Assembly: GCA_037443425.1 (NCBI GenBank) | Contig: JBBIOI010000002.1 | Span: forward strand, 1 to 64,000 | Reading direction: 5' to 3' | DNA length: 64,000 nt | Origin: JBBIOI01 sp037443425 | Lineage (GTDB): Bacteria > Desulfobacterota > BSN033 > UBA1163 | In this document: piece by piece, positions 1 through 6,034 of the stretch | How positions within the stretch are numbered: position 1 is the stretch's first letter | How the letters are laid out: the number at the start of each line of letters is the position of its first letter | Translations under genes and position numbers: made by a program | The notes under the pieces: generated by a model | Told to the model about the DNA's origin: nothing | Database searches by the model: none | Seen by the model: only the letters and a program-made list of their open reading frames with translations

Positions 1-377
1 CTTCCTGTGAATTCGTCGAGCTTATTAAGTCCCCAAGCCCAAACAGTTCCATCAGATTTCAAAATAAGCGAATGACTTTCTTTCGATGCAGAAGCAGTAA
101 TTGCACCAGTAAAATACCCACCTCCAGACGCAGGAACTTTAACGGGATACAATTTATCTGATGTATAACCCCAAAAAGGAGCTTGATTTCCTCATTCATA
201 TACATAGCCCTCTGAATCAACAGCAAGAGAATGATAGTATCCAGCACTTATAGCAACTATATTCGTAAGAAAACCATTCCCATCTACACCCCTTACCTGA
301 ACTGGAAAAAATGAATTTTCATAATTTCCATTTCCAAGTTGTCCATAATTTCGAGGTAGTTTGTTATAAAGATTCAT
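1..377 (-). pseudogene. RCC1-repeat protein, disrupted and running off the left edge
   Basis: Read on the - strand from ATG at 377 the translation shows RCC1 (beta-propeller) repeat signatures: YGQLGNG near the start, then ISAGYYHSLAVDSEGYVYE, and after the break HSLILKSDGTVWAWG. The frame is broken by TGA at 192-194, exactly where the repeat pattern calls for the Trp of a YxWG motif; one base change from TGG would do this. Beyond the TGA the same frame stays open with good RCC1 sequence to position 1, so this looks like one gene with a single nonsense change. No signal peptide is seen at the visible start, so the N-terminus may be missing too. Function unknown; RCC1-like bacterial proteins are often secreted or surface-exposed. 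Confidence 0.75.
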
Positions 378-399
378 TAGTTTTTGGATTTTACTGAAT

Positions 400-453
400 A
401 TAAAGTAATACTATATATAGAAAAGTAGTTTTAGGTAGGGATTTCCCGAAGAT
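400..453 (+). promoter_or_regulatory. Recurrent leader element, copy A
   Basis: The first part, ATAAAGTAATACTATAT (400-416), recurs base for base at 11403-11419. After 12 nt comes TTTTAGGTAGGGATTTCCCGAAGAT (429-453), which contains a mini-hairpin GGGA/TCCC. Related copies sit at 5980-6033 and 11403-11453, with partial copies at 1422, 5221 (- strand) and 18961. The element lies between the divergent RCC1 remnant and the first + strand gene, so it is a likely promoter/leader. No convincing -35 box is conserved among copies. Promoter, operator and RNA leader are all open readings. Confidence 0.55.
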
Positions 454-460
454 AAAAAAA

Positions 461-505
461 CCGCAGAGAAACTTTTTTAGAGTTTCTTTTTGCGGTTTTT
501 TGTTT
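461..505 (+). terminator. Intrinsic terminator between leader element and first gene (possible attenuator)
   Basis: The arms CCGCA-GAGAAACT (461-473) and AGTTTCT-TTTTGCGG (481-495) form a stem followed by TTTTTTGTTT. No + strand gene ends upstream within the window, since the RCC1 remnant reads the other way. A transcript starting at copy A would therefore meet this hairpin before the gene at 538, which suggests attenuation or antitermination rather than simple termination. Termination of a gene beyond the left edge is unlikely because of the gene order. Confidence 0.6.
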
Positions 506-537
506 CATTAAAAAGCCTTTAAAAGGAGGTGAATGTT

Positions 538-933
538 ATGGGATACTATTCTACTTTGAGATTAACACCGGCGATTAAGACACCTCTGACTGAAGATGAA
601 TTTCGGAGTGCCTGGCAAAAGGCAAACGACGAATTGGTTGGTACTTATCTTGAAGGATATCTTGAGATTTATAATTGGGAATTTGAAGGGAAAGAAAATG
701 GATACAGTAGATTTCAATTAAGTATTGAAGCTGATGACTGGACTGAGCATTATGCAAGTTTGAAGCTGGCATATTTTATTTCTTCTGTAATTGCAGAGGG
801 CGAGAAATGTATTTTAGAGTTTCTTGGTGAGGATGGAGAGCTTTGGGGATATTATATTTCGAGAAACTTAATTAAAGAAATAGAGTATATTAAAATGGTA
901 GACGGAAAGCCTTTGGATGAATCTTACTTATGA
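538..933 (+). CDS. Hypothetical acidic protein, 131 aa
   Basis: Not recognised. ATG at 538 is chosen because the ribosome site GGAGG (525-529) lies 8 nt upstream; an upstream in-frame GTG at 529 overlaps that site and is unlikely. The soluble protein begins MGYYSTLRL and has no signal peptide or membrane segment; it is rich in Glu, Tyr and Trp, with a late stretch GEDGELWGYY. It heads a four-gene group (538-1403) preceded by the leader element and hairpin. Size, strong ribosome site and company resemble accessory genes of plasmids or integrative elements. No function can be assigned. Confidence 0.7.
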   Translation: MGYYSTLRLTPAIKTPLTEDEFRSAWQKANDELVGTYLEGYLEIYNWEFEGKENGYSRFQLSIEADDWTEHYASLKLAYFISSVIAEGEKCILEFLGEDGELWGYYISRNLIKEIEYIKMVDGKPLDESYL

Positions 934-945
934 AAGGAGGTTTGT

Positions 946-1221
946 ATGAAGAAGGTTTTTATTATTGGTTTATTATTTATTTTGGTTTACGGGTGTGCTG
1001 GTTCTTCTCAATTTACGAAAACTGAGAGGAACGTAGGTAATGTTTTAAAGTTTTTTCTTGACATTATGAGCCTCGGATTGATTTTTACCGGACATGGGAG
1101 TCCTGCTCATATCCCTTCGGCTTCAGTTGACGCAGTTTTTGATTTTGGGAAGGCAGTTGACTCGCTAACCAGCGAAAAAGTGAATGAAGGGAAAGCAGGA
1201 AAGGAGGGAGGAGGAGAATGA
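946..1221 (+). CDS. Small putative lipoprotein, 91 aa
   Basis: The N-terminus MKKVFIIGLLFILVYGC is a lipoprotein signal: two Lys, a hydrophobic run and a lipobox VYGC with the modified Cys at about residue 17. The mature part has a short hydrophobic segment (FFLDIMSLGLIFTGHG) and a Lys/Glu/Gly-rich tail. The ribosome site AAAGGAGG lies just before the ATG. The stop overlaps the start of the next gene (ATGA at 1218-1221), so the two are translationally coupled. No family is recognised; position in the accessory block suggests a cargo or entry-exclusion-like role, but that is a guess. Confidence 0.65.
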   Translation: MKKVFIIGLLFILVYGCAGSSQFTKTERNVGNVLKFFLDIMSLGLIFTGHGSPAHIPSASVDAVFDFGKAVDSLTSEKVNEGKAGKEGGGE

Positions 1222-1403
1222 ATTCAAGAAAAGTTGTTATTTCTATAAAAAAGGGTTTTGTTATAGATGTAGAAGCCCCTTCCGACATAGATATTTATAT
1301 TCGTAACTATGATGTTGAAGAGGTAGACAGATTATTCTTAAAGACAGACGAAGAAGGGAATTTTTATCAGGAATTGGCGTGTTTAAATGTAGCTTCTTAT
1401 TAG
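1218..1403 (+). CDS. Hypothetical protein, 61 aa
   Basis: Short acidic soluble protein starting MNSRKVVISIKKGF. It overlaps the lipoprotein gene by 4 nt (ATGA) and has its own ribosome site GGAGGAGG upstream. The sequence alternates hydrophobic and charged residues, consistent with a small beta-rich fold. No motif is recognised. It is the last gene of the first group: the partial leader element and a terminator follow at 1422-1501. Confidence 0.6.
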   Translation: MNSRKVVISIKKGFVIDVEAPSDIDIYIRNYDVEEVDRLFLKTDEEGNFYQELACLNVASY

Positions 1404-1421
1404 CAAATTTAGATAGCTGAA

Positions 1422-1457
1422 TAGAAAAGTAATTTAGACAGATTTTTCCAAAAGTAG
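1422..1457 (+). promoter_or_regulatory. Recurrent leader element, partial copy C
   Basis: TAGAAAAGTAATTTAGACAG followed by ATTTTTCCAAAAGTAG matches the second half of copies A and B (TAGAAAAGTAGTTTTAGGTAGG..CCGAAGAT). It keeps the TTTAG and CC landmarks but lacks the TAAAGTAATACT half. As in A and B it stands directly before a terminator-like hairpin and a new gene group. Confidence 0.35.
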
Positions 1458-1458
1458 A

Positions 1459-1501
1459 GCCGTATAAAGAAGAATGTAATTCTTCTTTTACGGCTTTTTT
1501 A
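1459..1501 (+). terminator. Intrinsic terminator
   Basis: GCCGTATAAAGAAGAAT (1459-1475) pairs with ATTCTTCTTTTACGGC (1479-1494) with one bulge, followed by a T run into 1501. It can end transcription of 538-1403, or act as an attenuator for the group at 1529 as proposed for copy A. Confidence 0.75.
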
Positions 1502-1528
1502 TTCCCTTATAGAGAGGAGGAAATTTTA

Positions 1529-1711
1529 ATGAAGAAACTAACAACAGTATTACTACTATTAGGTATGGTAATTTTAGGTTTCCCTCTTAACGAGGTTTTT
1601 GTTTGGTCCTGTGCCCTAATTGGGGCGTTTATTTTTTCTAACTTTATAACAACCTTGATCTGGAAAATTTTCGTAAAGAAAATCCAGGATGAACCGGGAA
1701 AGGCTATATAA
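1529..1711 (+). CDS. Small membrane protein, 60 aa
   Basis: Two hydrophobic segments (about residues 5-20, LTTVLLLLGMVILGF, and 27-48, VWSCALIGAFIFSNFIT) are separated by a short polar turn and followed by a basic tail with KKIQDEPGKAI. A strong ribosome site (GAGAGGAGG) precedes the ATG. The layout is that of a small inner-membrane hairpin protein such as a holin-like or plasmid-encoded membrane peptide, but no family signature is visible. Confidence 0.6.
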   Translation: MKKLTTVLLLLGMVILGFPLNEVFVWSCALIGAFIFSNFITTLIWKIFVKKIQDEPGKAI

Positions 1712-1731
1712 AAGGTAAAAGGAGGAAAGAG

Positions 1732-1809
1732 ATGGAGGTAAAAGAGATTTTCTTTGATATCAATAGTTTTGGTATTACCCAGAGGTCACTCAAGTTATTG
1801 AGAGATTAA
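1732..1809 (+). CDS. Possible 25-aa leader peptide or small protein
   Basis: ATG with AAAGGAGG about 8 nt upstream opens a 25-codon frame that starts MEVKEIFFDINSFG. It ends 12 nt before the next gene, which has only a weak ribosome site of its own, so translation of this short frame may feed ribosomes into that gene. It could equally be the remnant of a longer gene. Confidence 0.35.
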   Translation: MEVKEIFFDINSFGITQRSLKLLRD

Positions 1810-1821
1810 ATTGGAAAGTGG

Positions 1822-2166
1822 ATGGGGGATCATATAGCAGTTGTAGAAGTACCTACGAATAACCTTTGTTGTGGTTTTTTTATTTTTAATCTGGAATCAA
1901 ATTGTGCTGTATGGACAGGAGATGGATTTAGGACTGATAGGTGTGGAGAAGGAGGTGCGGGTTACCGTTCTGCGAAAGCCCTGTTTGATATTTATGGCAT
2001 CAAAGTTATTCCCTGGGATAGCGTTAATATGGAAGAGATTTATGTTTATCCAAAGGAAAAAGTGGAAGAATTTTTAATTAGTTTAGCCCGCAGTATAGGA
2101 AAGGAAATTGATTCAAAAAGCTTTCAGATTCCTATTGAGAGGAAGCCCTATTACGTACGTATTTAA
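1822..2166 (+). CDS. Hypothetical protein, 114 aa, paralogue of the next gene
   Basis: The soluble protein shares an ordered set of motifs with the gene directly downstream: CGFFIF, AVWTGDGFRT, a Glu/Gly turn, YRSAKALF, YGIK.IPWD, and a C-terminal ERKPYYVR. In this copy the N-terminal extension is absent. Translation may depend on coupling to the 25-codon frame upstream. The two genes form a tandem duplication that has diverged strongly. The conserved Trp-Gly-Asp and FRT motifs could be a ligand site, but no known family is recognised. Confidence 0.6.
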   Translation: MGDHIAVVEVPTNNLCCGFFIFNLESNCAVWTGDGFRTDRCGEGGAGYRSAKALFDIYGIKVIPWDSVNMEEIYVYPKEKVEEFLISLARSIGKEIDSKSFQIPIERKPYYVRI

Positions 2167-2169
2167 AAA

Positions 2170-2625
2170 ATGAAATTAAGACGTATAATTATAGAAGCAA
2201 TAGATTCAGCAGAGAGTTGTTTAAGGGTATTAAGGGACACTCTGGTTAGGAGGTTCACTCATCGTTTAGCCGTAGCAGAAATAAGCTTCGATGGTATCAG
2301 ATGTGGTTTTTTAGTTTTTGATAATGACCTTTCCGAAGCAGTTTGGAGTGGTGATGAATTTAGGACCTATGATAATGATGAGGGAGAAGAGGCTTATCAA
2401 TCTGCATATGCGCTTTTTAAGCTTTTTGGCATAAAACCTCTCCTTTGGGATCTGGAAGATTTTGACGAAGATTGCGAAGCCGATGTAAACAAACTTTTTA
2501 AAATTGCTTTGTTTATTGGCAATAGTCTTCAACCCGAAGATTTCATTGTTCCAGCCGAACGTAAGCCTTTATATGTTAGGCATTTTTTTATCGTATACAA
2601 CAATATAAGAAAGCAAAGGGGGTAA
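2170..2625 (+). CDS. Hypothetical protein, 151 aa, paralogue of the previous gene
   Basis: It begins 4 nt after the stop of its paralogue. After a basic 30-residue N-terminal extension it repeats that gene's motif order: CGFLVF, AVWSGDEFRT, DEGEEAYQSAYALF, FGIKPLLWD and ERKPLYVR. It ends in a further basic tail (NNIRKQRG). No clear ribosome site precedes the ATG, so coupling to the upstream gene is likely. Function unknown; the duplication suggests paired or dimerising proteins. Confidence 0.6.
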   Translation: MKLRRIIIEAIDSAESCLRVLRDTLVRRFTHRLAVAEISFDGIRCGFLVFDNDLSEAVWSGDEFRTYDNDEGEEAYQSAYALFKLFGIKPLLWDLEDFDEDCEADVNKLFKIALFIGNSLQPEDFIVPAERKPLYVRHFFIVYNNIRKQRG

Positions 2626-2629
2626 GAAG

Positions 2630-2863
2630 ATGAATCTATTTGGATTTAAATTTGGAGAAGCTGAATGTGGTGGTTGCAATTGGAGGGTATCAAATCTTTA
2701 TGTGCTTGCCAGAGACAAGAAAGAAGCTCGTAACCTTATCAAAAAAGAACATTTAGGGCTTTGCGGTGAATGCATATGTGATATGCTTGCCTCTGAATGT
2801 TATGAAATAGAACTTCCAAAGAAGGTCAAGAAAAACTTACCTGATGAAAAAAGAAGGGGCTAA
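2630..2863 (+). CDS. Small cysteine-rich (putative zinc-binding) protein, 77 aa
   Basis: The 77 residues carry an N-terminal CGGC and, 30 residues later, CGECIC, which together make a plausible four-Cys metal site. Between them lies a helix-like stretch with ARDKKEARN, reminiscent of the (E/K)EA segments in the Cys-motif proteins at 5.2-7.0 kb. The tail is basic (KKVKKNLPDEKRRG). The ribosome site is GGGGG just upstream. A nucleic-acid-binding or regulatory role is plausible but not shown. Confidence 0.6.
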   Translation: MNLFGFKFGEAECGGCNWRVSNLYVLARDKKEARNLIKKEHLGLCGECICDMLASECYEIELPKKVKKNLPDEKRRG

Positions 2864-2864
2864 A

Positions 2865-2975
2865 ATGAGTAATCTCAAAAAATCGGGCAGGCTAGAAAGA
2901 TTCTTAATCTTAGCTGGGCATGGTTGTGAGTTAAAAGAAAAAGTTAAAAACTCAAAGAGTTTTATATTAATTTAA
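2865..2975 (+). CDS. Possible small protein, 36 aa
   Basis: ATG at 2865, three bases after the previous stop and preceded by AAGGGG, opens a 36-codon basic frame (starts MSNLKKSGRLERFL). It has no recognised motif. Support rests only on the ribosome site and the tight spacing; the frame may be chance. Confidence 0.35.
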   Translation: MSNLKKSGRLERFLILAGHGCELKEKVKNSKSFILI

Positions 2976-3015
2976 AGAGAAAAGGAAGAATAAAATAGAA
3001 AGGGGGTTAAATATT

Positions 3016-3219
3016 ATGGGGGAATTTAGAGGAGTTGTAAGTATAGAATATTTAAATGGAAGAGTTAAAAAGATATACGGAACTATAGCTTCGGAAGTTT
3101 TCGAATCTATTTTTGGAAAAGGACTGATCTACAGGTCGGCATTGGACCATACGGTGATGTTTAAGAGGTTCAGAGAGAATCCCGCTCGGGGTTTTTTTGT
3201 TTATGAGAAATTATTATAA
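3016..3219 (+). CDS. Hypothetical protein, 67 aa
   Basis: ATG follows AAAGGGGG with 9 nt spacing. The protein starts MGEFRGVVSIEYLNGRVKK and shows alternating hydrophobic residues compatible with a small beta-sheet domain; no family is recognised. The last third of the frame overlaps a GC hairpin plus T run (3178-3198) that looks like an intrinsic terminator, so the C-terminus ENPARGFFVYEKLL is encoded by terminator-like sequence. Either the gene genuinely overlaps its terminator or the frame is partly spurious. Confidence 0.45.
   Translation: MGEFRGVVSIEYLNGRVKKIYGTIASEVFESIFGKGLIYRSALDHTVMFKRFRENPARGFFVYEKLL
3178..3198 (+). terminator. Possible terminator inside the end of the 67-aa gene
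   Basis: AATCCC, tetraloop GCTC, then GGGGTT followed by TTTTTG form a short stem with a T run. The stem is only 6 bp with one G-T pair, and it lies inside a reading frame, so the assignment is weak. Confidence 0.3.
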
Positions 3220-3236
3220 CGAGGGGGAGGGTATAA

Positions 3237-3572
3237 GTGGAGAAGCAGTATGTGGCTATAAACATTTATGATGATGAGGTATGGGTAGAGTTTGCCAGGG
3301 CTAAAAATTTTGAAGAGGCCGAGTTTAAGCTTGGGCGTAACAATGCTCAGGTAATTCTGGGTGAAGATGAGGTAAGGAGAATATTCCTGGAAATCCAGAA
3401 TAATATCGATTTTAACTTACAAAAAGAAAATAGAGTTGCAAATTCACTATGCTATTGTTGGACTCTTTGTTATGGTGAGAGTGAGCTTACGCATCTGGAG
3501 AAGATCAAAGCATATAAAAATTGTATAAAATGCTTTAAAAATTCCTTAAAAAAACTGGGAGGGAAAAAATAA
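3237..3572 (+). CDS. Hypothetical protein, 111 aa
   Basis: The start is GTG at 3237, with the purine-rich ribosome site GAGGGGGAGGG immediately upstream. The N-terminal half (VAINIYDDEVWVEFARAKNFEEAEFKLG) has the small-domain pattern seen repeatedly in this block, strand-strand-helix with an EEA in the helix. The C-terminal half holds four Cys (CYCWTLC and NCIKC), a possible metal site. No known family is recognised. It is followed closely by two more small genes, suggesting one transcript to the terminator at 3905. Confidence 0.6.
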   Translation: MEKQYVAINIYDDEVWVEFARAKNFEEAEFKLGRNNAQVILGEDEVRRIFLEIQNNIDFNLQKENRVANSLCYCWTLCYGESELTHLEKIKAYKNCIKCFKNSLKKLGGKK

Positions 3573-3596
3573 ATAAAAAATAATGAGGAAAAGCAA

Positions 3597-3746
3597 ATGA
3601 AAAAATTTGAGATTTATTTTCATGACTTAAGAGATGAGGCTCAAGAGAGATTTCTTGAATTTCAGGGGATAGATGACCCTTCTGAAATTAACGCCGATTA
3701 TGTTCCAATTTGTGTTTTAGAAAAAGAAGAAGGTGATGAAATTTAA
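3597..3746 (+). CDS. Small conserved-looking protein, 49 aa
   Basis: The frame reads MKKFEIYFHDLRDEAQERF and ends in an acidic tail. Short proteins of this shape (a strand, then DL..EAQ.RFLE, then Pro/Ile and an acidic end) are familiar to me from plasmids and integrative elements of anaerobes, where they are annotated hypothetical; that resemblance is from memory, not a search. The ribosome site TGAGGAAAAG is modest. Probably cotranscribed with its neighbours. Confidence 0.5.
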   Translation: MKKFEIYFHDLRDEAQERFLEFQGIDDPSEINADYVPICVLEKEEGDEI

Positions 3747-3758
3747 GGAGGGGGAGCA

Positions 3759-3896
3759 ATGGCAAGAAAAATCTTATTTACAGTCGAGCTCCAGGGTGAA
3801 GGAAGGACATTGGAAGAAGCATGGAGGGATGCAGTAGAACATTTTGAGCTTGATCCAGGTCTTCCTCCTGAAAGGTGCGAAGAAATCAAAGATTAG
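3759..3896 (+). CDS. Small protein, 45 aa
   Basis: It starts MARKILFTVELQGEG and contains TLEEAWRDAVEHFEL, a strand followed by an amphipathic helix; the acidic tail ends in EEIKD. Ribosome site AAGGAGGGGGA lies 5-8 nt upstream. The pattern matches the small-protein style of the block. It is the last gene before the strong terminator at 3905. Confidence 0.55.
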   Translation: MARKILFTVELQGEGRTLEEAWRDAVEHFELDPGLPPERCEEIKD

Positions 3897-3904
3897 AAGA
3901 ATTT

Positions 3905-3947
3905 AAGCCCCTGAATCCTTAACCTGGATTCAGGGGCTTTTTTATTT
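3905..3947 (+). terminator. Strong intrinsic terminator between convergent genes
   Basis: A perfect 14-bp stem (AAGCCCCTGAATCC, 3905-3918, with GGATTCAGGGGCTT, 3926-3939) and a 7-nt loop are followed by a T run to 3947. It ends the + strand small-gene group. The ketoacyl synthase gene converges on it from the right with its stop at 3948; on that strand the T run is poor. Confidence 0.9.
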
Positions 3948-5204
3948 CTAAAGTTGTAAATTGCACTTACCGACTATTATACAGGTATGGCCTCCACCAT
4001 ATCCTAACGCATTTATTAAAGCAATGTTTACCTTTTTGTACCTATAGCGATTTGGCACATAATCTAAATCACATCCAGGTGCAGGGGTCTTGTGATTAAG
4101 AGTGGGTGGTATAATGCTATGATTTATTACAAGAAGAGAGGTAATAGTTTGCAAAATACCAGTTACTGAAAAAGATTGTCCTGTTACTGGTTTAATTGAG
4201 GTAACAGGGATTGATTTTGCTATATCACCAAAAACTTTTTTTATTGCAACTGTCTCATTTAAATCATATTCTGGAGAGCCATTGCCATGAGCATTTATAT
4301 ATTCAATATCTTCTAAAGATAAATTTGCATTATTTATTGCCTTTTTTATAACAGCCTCTGTTGTTTCCCCCTGAGGGTCTATTCTAAATATATCATATGC
4401 CTCATTACATGAGGCATATCCTAAAATTTCTCCATATATATTTGCTCCCCTTTTAATTGCATTTCCCAGCTCCTCTAATACAATGACAGCTCCGCCTTCT
4501 CCTAAGACAGTACCTGAACCGAATTTATCATAAGGTTTAACAGTTTCTTCTGGTTTCCCATTATATTTTGAGAGCAACCCTGCGGCACAAAAGATTGTAG
4601 TAATAAAGGGTGTAATTGGAGCTTCTCCAGCACCCACAAGCATGATATCAGCATCTCCTAATTTAATTGTATTGTAAGCTAAATAGATGGCATCAAGCCC
4701 GGAAGTACATCCGGACGAGATTGTAAAATTTGGACCTTTAATTTTTAAATTTTCACTTATGATTCCTGCAGCAGAATGAGGACAGATCATCACGGCAGCG
4801 AGGGGGCTCATTCTTTTTAATCCTTTTTCCATAAAAATAATATGTTGATTCTCTTTACATATACCTCCTCCAATACCTGTAGCACAAGCGACACCAATTT
4901 TATATGGATCCAGAGAATTAATAACTAATTTTGAATCTTCCACTGCCATTTTTGCCGCTGCTAAAGCAAATTGAGCAAATTTATCTAACCTTTTTGCAGT
5001 TTTTGAGTCCATATAATCGCTTGGTTCAAACTGAGTAACTTCAGCCGCAACTTGACGGGGGTAAGAGGAAGAATCAAAGTAAGATATCTTCTTGACCCCT
5101 GAGCGACCGTGAATAAGTGAATCCCAGAATTGGTCTATTCCGATACCATTTGGAGCAATTACACCCATTCCTGTTACAACTACTCTTCGATTATTTTCCA
5201 ACAT
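3948..5204 (-). CDS. 3-oxoacyl-ACP synthase (KAS II/FabF-like) with altered catalytic triad
   Basis: The full 418-aa thiolase-fold synthase starts VVVTGMGVIAPNG and ends with the glycine-rich NALGYGGGHT. The nucleophile Cys166 lies in SSGCTSGLD and the first His (306) in NAHGNGSPEYD. The second catalytic His, normally in the TGH motif (E. coli FabF His340), is replaced by Gln343 (KPVTGQSFS). Loading by Cys should survive but malonyl-ACP decarboxylation may be impaired or work differently, so this is more likely a specialised condensing enzyme or non-decarboxylating partner than housekeeping FabF. It is the only long - strand gene in the small-gene block. A copy of the TAAAGTAATACT motif lies 17 nt upstream. 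No ACP or reductase is adjacent. Confidence 0.85.
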   Translation of the reverse strand: MLENNRRVVVTGMGVIAPNGIGIDQFWDSLIHGRSGVKKISYFDSSSYPRQVAAEVTQFEPSDYMDSKTAKRLDKFAQFALAAAKMAVEDSKLVINSLDPYKIGVACATGIGGGICKENQHIIFMEKGLKRMSPLAAVMICPHSAAGIISENLKIKGPNFTISSGCTSGLDAIYLAYNTIKLGDADIMLVGAGEAPITPFITTIFCAAGLLSKYNGKPEETVKPYDKFGSGTVLGEGGAVIVLEELGNAIKRGANIYGEILGYASCNEAYDIFRIDPQGETTEAVIKKAINNANLSLEDIEYINAHGNGSPEYDLNETVAIKKVFGDIAKSIPVTSIKPVTGQSFSVTGILQTITSLLVINHSIIPPTLNHKTPAPGCDLDYVPNRYRYKKVNIALINALGYGGGHTCIIVGKCNLQL

Positions 5205-5220
5205 AATATTTCCTCTATTC

Positions 5221-5234
5221 AGTATTACTTTAAT
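5221..5234 (-). promoter_or_regulatory. Recurrent motif (first half) upstream of the ketoacyl synthase
   Basis: Read on the - strand this is ATTAAAGTAATACT, the same core as at 400 and 11403, followed by GAATAGAGG and the start codon. It is the only copy on the - strand and shares the narrow divergent intergenic space with the ribosome site of the + strand gene at 5249. Confidence 0.4.
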
Positions 5235-5248
5235 AAGGAGGAAATCTT

Positions 5249-5582
5249 ATGTTTGTTAAATGTTCTCATTTGTAATCATCGTGGTTATCATTGGTTGGAT
5301 GATTATTGCAAGACTGAGGCTCATTTATGCATACCTGAGGACAAGATGGTTATGTGCGAGCCTTATAAAGGAAGTGGGAAGAAAAAGTTTATTGTTTTTG
5401 CAGCCTATTATCATTGGGTTCCTATAGTAAAGGCAGCAAAAACTTCTGAGAAGGCAAAGAAAGATATTTTTTTAAAGGGATTCAAGGGGAGCATAATATT
5501 GGATAATTATGTAGAAGAGGTTCCAAATAGTTTACTCCCGCGAGAATACTGGGTCGTATTTGAGAAAGAAAGCGAGGTGTAA
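5249..5582 (+). pseudogene. Frameshifted member of the Cys/His-motif small-protein family
   Basis: A strong ribosome site (AAGGAGG) precedes ATG 5249, but that frame stops at TAA 5273 after MFVKCSHL. One base further on, a long frame opens at 5271 with CNHRGYHWLDDYC and runs to 5582. Removing one T from the run near 5268-5270 joins MFVKCSH to CNHRG, restoring a start like the sister genes (AWVKC.., RWLIRC..). The body, with MCEPYKGSGKKKFIVFAAYYHW and a TSEKAKKD helix, matches the KC.P.E..G.KLFLV..KE and EEA layout of the genes at 5597 and 6651. It is either inactivated, read by a +1 frameshift, or a sequence error. Confidence 0.6.
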
Positions 5583-5596
5583 TTATTTACAGGTGG

Positions 5597-5980
5597 TTGA
5601 TCAGGTGTGAATCATATAAGGAATGTAATCAAAGTGATTGTTCCCATTGGAATTATCATCTTGTTGATGCGATAAACTTCGATTTTTTCCATGGGGGTGG
5701 TTTTGAAGAGTTTTATTATCTTCATTGTTTATATCTTAATAAAAGGGTCAAATGCAAACCTGTTGAACCTCCTGAAGGGAAAAAACTTTTTCTCGTTTAT
5801 GTTAAGGAGTTTTTTGGAAAGGGTTATGAAATAGAAGCTTCTTCGCCTGAGGAAGCGGTTGAAATTTTAGAGAAAAAACTTAGGGATCCTGAATTAAGTA
5901 AAGAATTAAAATCACGTAATTTTGAAATCTTAGGTTGTTCCGGACCAGAAGACTGGAAAGTTGAGGAATTAGCATATTAA
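5597..5980 (+). CDS. Small protein with N-terminal CX5CX4CXH motif, 127 aa
   Basis: The N-terminus has C-x5-C-x4-C-x-H (CESYKECNQSDCSHW), with the same spacing as in the gene at 6651, a likely zinc site. After a Phe/Tyr-rich middle come KCKPVEPPEGKKLFLVYVKEFF and a helix SSPEEAVEILEKKL. The C-terminus (EDWKVEELAY) also matches the sister. Start choice is uncertain: the first listed codon is TTG 5597, but its GG-rich site abuts it. ATT 5585 lies 8 nt after GAGG and would give a Trp-Leu-Ile-Arg-Cys start aligned with Trp-Val-Lys-Cys in the sister. Function unknown. Confidence 0.6.
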   Translation: MIRCESYKECNQSDCSHWNYHLVDAINFDFFHGGGFEEFYYLHCLYLNKRVKCKPVEPPEGKKLFLVYVKEFFGKGYEIEASSPEEAVEILEKKLRDPELSKELKSRNFEILGCSGPEDWKVEELAY

Positions 5981-6033
5981 TACAGTAATACATATAATAG
6001 AATAGGTATTTTTAGGTAGGTTTTTCCGAAGAT
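5980..6033 (+). promoter_or_regulatory. Recurrent leader element, copy B
   Basis: ATACAGTAATACATATA (5980-5996) followed after 13 nt by TTTTAGGTAGG (6010-6020) and TTTTTCCGAAGAT reproduces both halves of copy A. The GG/CC landmark is kept although the loop between is rearranged. It starts at the stop codon of the previous gene and ends next to a terminator hairpin, exactly the order seen for copy A. Confidence 0.55.
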
Positions 6034-6034
6034 G

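Noticed and set aside
192..194. TGA read as Trp or selenocysteine in this genome
   Set aside because: Many genes in the window end in TGA and use TGG for Trp, and no selenocysteine-insertion stem-loop is apparent after it.
400..420. T7-like phage promoter (TAATAC...TATAG)
   Set aside because: TAATACTATATATAG has only the ends of the T7 consensus with wrong spacing, and no phage RNA polymerase gene is present.
5130..5248. Upstream extension of the Cys/His-family frame as its true N-terminus
   Set aside because: That stretch overlaps the 5' end of the divergent ketoacyl synthase gene, has no ribosome site and gives an unrelated Ser/Tyr/Asn-rich sequence; the AAGGAGG-ATG at 5249 is the credible start.
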